From NCBI GenBank assembly GCA_902615915.1, contig CACMQQ010000001.1, positions 186,001 through 250,000 of the forward strand: a DNA stretch of 64,000 nucleotides. Direction: 5' to 3'. This document shows positions 60,266-64,000 of the stretch, piece after piece (position 1 is the first letter of the stretch; each line of letters starts with the position of its first letter). Below the pieces are notes generated by a model, which saw only the letters and a program-made list of their open reading frames with translations, searched no databases and was not told the origin of the DNA. Both the position numbers and the translations under genes were made by a program. This DNA is from an uncultured Fidelibacterota bacterium (GTDB lineage: Bacteria; Fidelibacterota; Marinisomatia; Marinisomatales; TCS55).

Positions 60266-61023
60266 TGTTTCATTTTTTTGCCACTTTTCATTGAAAATAT
60301 AGCTATAAAAGAAAGGCCGATTGACATTAGCAATGCTATAACAAAACTATATTGAGGATCAGAATCCGAAAAACCCAGCGTTGTGTATCTTAATCCATTA
60401 ATCATGTAATAAATGGGGTTAAAGGCGCTGATGGTTTGAGCCCAATCTGGAAGCATATTAACTGAATAAAAAATACCACCAAGAAAGCTAAGCGGTGTTA
60501 AAAAAAAATTTTGCATTGTAGATAGATTGTCCCAGGTATCTGCCAGCTGCCCTAATAGCAAACCCATGCTGGAAAAAGCAACAGAAACAACAAAAATGAA
60601 TCCAATGGTTGCGATAGGGTAAAGCACCTCCATCCCCCCTATCCACATTCCAATCAATAAAATAAGAATCCCATTAACGACACCTCTAACTACGCCTCCA
60701 ATTATAAAGGCAAGGGATATCTCAAGACTGGACAACGGTGCTTGCATTAAATCAGGAACCTGCCCCGTTAGTTTCATTTGTAATAATGAAGAGGAAGGGT
60801 TTGAGGACGCATTCGTTAGCGTATTCATCATAATCAACCCTGGAATAATGAAAATGGTATATGAAATGCCCTCAATTGAAGAAATTCGTTGTTCTAAAGT
60901 AAAACCAAAAATTAAAATATACAGCACGGTTGAGATAAGCCCAGGGATGACCGTTTGTCGATATACTTTAAAAAATCTTCCAACTTCTCGCGAGGTCAGA
61001 GTCCATAGTCCGATCCAGTTCAT
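60262..61023 (-). CDS. ABC-2 type transporter permease
   Basis: ABC-2 membrane topology, LSFLGGIFYSVNMLPDWAQTISAFNPIYYMINGLRYTTLG. Confidence 0.92.
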   Translation of the reverse strand: MNWIGLWTLTSREVGRFFKVYRQTVIPGLISTVLYILIFGFTLEQRISSIEGISYTIFIIPGLIMMNTLTNASSNPSSSLLQMKLTGQVPDLMQAPLSSLEISLAFIIGGVVRGVVNGILILLIGMWIGGMEVLYPIATIGFIFVVSVAFSSMGLLLGQLADTWDNLSTMQNFFLTPLSFLGGIFYSVNMLPDWAQTISAFNPIYYMINGLRYTTLGFSDSDPQYSFVIALLMSIGLSFIAIFSMKSGKKMKQ

Positions 61024-61943
61024 TCATTTATTCCTTTTCCAGTTAGCGAAAGAAAAACATCCTCCAGGGATGATTTTGATGTTTCAATGCTGGCAATATG
61101 ACTGCCTGAGTCAACGATTTTTTTAATGATCTCAGGAAGAGCTTTTTCAGGATCTTTTAATGTAAAATGTATTCTGGTATCTTCTTGGGTAAAAGTAAAG
61201 TTTTTTAAAGCGTTTTTTACTTTGGAGCTTGATTTTGATAAATGTATAGTAAGCCCTTCTTTACCTTCGCTCTTCATTAATTCCTTTGGTGATCCTTCTG
61301 CTATTACTTCTCCGTTGTTAATAATTGAAACGCTGTCACACAGTTTTTCAGCTTCTTCTATGTAATGTGTTGTTAATAAAATGGTTTTACCTGCATTATG
61401 GAGTTCTTTAAAGTAGCGCCAAAGTTCATGCCTTAGTTCAACGTCTACACCAGCAGTTGGCTCATCTAGGATTATTATTTTAGGATCGTGTACAAGAGCT
61501 TTTGCTATTTGAAATCTTCTTTTCATACCACCAGAGAGCTGCCTTAAACGAGAATTTCTCTTTTCATTAAGACCAAGCTTATCAAACAGTTCATTCACTT
61601 TTGGTTCTGCATCTTTTTTTCTAATACCAAAATACCCAGCTTGAAAGTAAAGCAACTTTTCTAAGGTAAAAAACCAGTCTTGCGAGAACTCTTGAGCGGA
61701 TATTCCAATTTGCGATCGTGTAAATCGAAAATCTTTTTCAGTATCTTTGTTAAAAACTTTCGTTTCACCACTATCTTTATTGACTAAACCTGTTAAGATA
61801 TTGATAGTTGTCGTTTTTCCAGCGCCATTAGGACCCAAAAGTCCAAAAAACGCCCCATCTTTAATGGAAATATCTATTCCTTTGAGAGCAATAATTTTAT
61901 CATAACTCTTTTTTAGATTGGTAATCTTTATCGCTTCATTCAT
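61020..61943 (-). CDS. ABC transporter ATP-binding protein
   Basis: GLLGPNGAGKTTTINILTGL, LRQLSGGMKRRFQIAKALVHDPKIIILDEPTAGVD. Confidence 0.96.
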   Translation of the reverse strand: MNEAIKITNLKKSYDKIIALKGIDISIKDGAFFGLLGPNGAGKTTTINILTGLVNKDSGETKVFNKDTEKDFRFTRSQIGISAQEFSQDWFFTLEKLLYFQAGYFGIRKKDAEPKVNELFDKLGLNEKRNSRLRQLSGGMKRRFQIAKALVHDPKIIILDEPTAGVDVELRHELWRYFKELHNAGKTILLTTHYIEEAEKLCDSVSIINNGEVIAEGSPKELMKSEGKEGLTIHLSKSSSKVKNALKNFTFTQEDTRIHFTLKDPEKALPEIIKKIVDSGSHIASIETSKSSLEDVFLSLTGKGINE

Positions 61944-62274
61944 TATTGATGTTAAATCCTAAGTTAGTTGCGAATGGACTAGGAAAATCAAATCCTTCTT
62001 CACCAGGAAAATGCACGATAGATGCGATATATCCCCATGGAATCAATATAGAAGCATCTATATTTTTGTCTCCAGACGGTTTGCCATCTTTGAAAATCGG
62101 GACAGGAAATGATGGCCTATGAGCCCAAAGACCATATTCATCATAGCCAACTATTTTAACGTATACCTTGCTCTTATCTATCCCCAATTCGCTGAGTGGT
62201 TTATGCCCATCTAAAATAAGAAGAACAACATCATCCAAAATATGATCAATTTTCATTGGAGTTTTAGTGCTCAT
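61936..62274 (-). CDS. Conserved-looking small protein of unknown function
   Basis: 112-aa ORF in tight cluster with ABC transporter genes. Confidence 0.55.
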   Translation of the reverse strand: MSTKTPMKIDHILDDVVLLILDGHKPLSELGIDKSKVYVKIVGYDEYGLWAHRPSFPVPIFKDGKPSGDKNIDASILIPWGYIASIVHFPGEEGFDFPSPFATNLGFNINNE

Positions 62275-62301
62275 GTTGTCTCTAGTCTTAAAATATGTAT
62301 T

Positions 62302-64000
<1,699 letters not shown>

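Noticed and set aside
60262-61943. ABC-2 transporter pair as a drug-export/bacteriocin immunity system
   Set aside because: No precursor peptide or regulator recognised; generic ABC-2 exporter is all the sequence supports.

Overview
AT-rich, very gene-dense bacterial chromosome segment. It is probably from an FCB-group / Marinimicrobia-like marine bacterium; this is inferred from the SusC/SusD pair, the MotAB-type motor without visible flagellar genes and the gene content. Most of the window is housekeeping: pyk, apaG, ssb, mgtE, archaeal/eukaryote-type proS, recO, ftsB-like, eno, folC, rho, rpmE, prfA, prmC, dnaE, ligA. It also carries peptidases (M14, M19, M20, M23, S9, penicillin-amidase family) and an ABC-2 transporter. 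No CRISPR array, tRNA, rRNA, phage or IS element was recognised. Points of most interest: (1) an intact-looking Cas6b-like protein encoded directly behind rho, with no CRISPR array or other cas gene in view, apparently lacking the catalytic His motif and carrying a ~100-aa Lys/Asn-rich tail; (2) a compact HMG-CoA reductase / PlsC-type acyltransferase / alkyl-DHAP synthase (AGPS) / DHRS7B-like SDR operon that looks like a bacterial counterpart of peroxisomal ether-lipid synthesis; (3) an overlapping NAD-epimerase/3beta-HSD-like plus steroid 5alpha-reductase-like gene pair; (4) two genes that seem to need a non-canonical (ATT) start codon; (5) tandem, strongly SD-preceded small membrane proteins bracketed by terminators; (6) a 27-bp divergent intergenic region with a palindromic -10 predicting leaderless or near-leaderless mRNAs; (7) a MotA/MotB operon with outer-membrane/TPR partners. 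All homology calls are from memory of family motifs; no searches were run.
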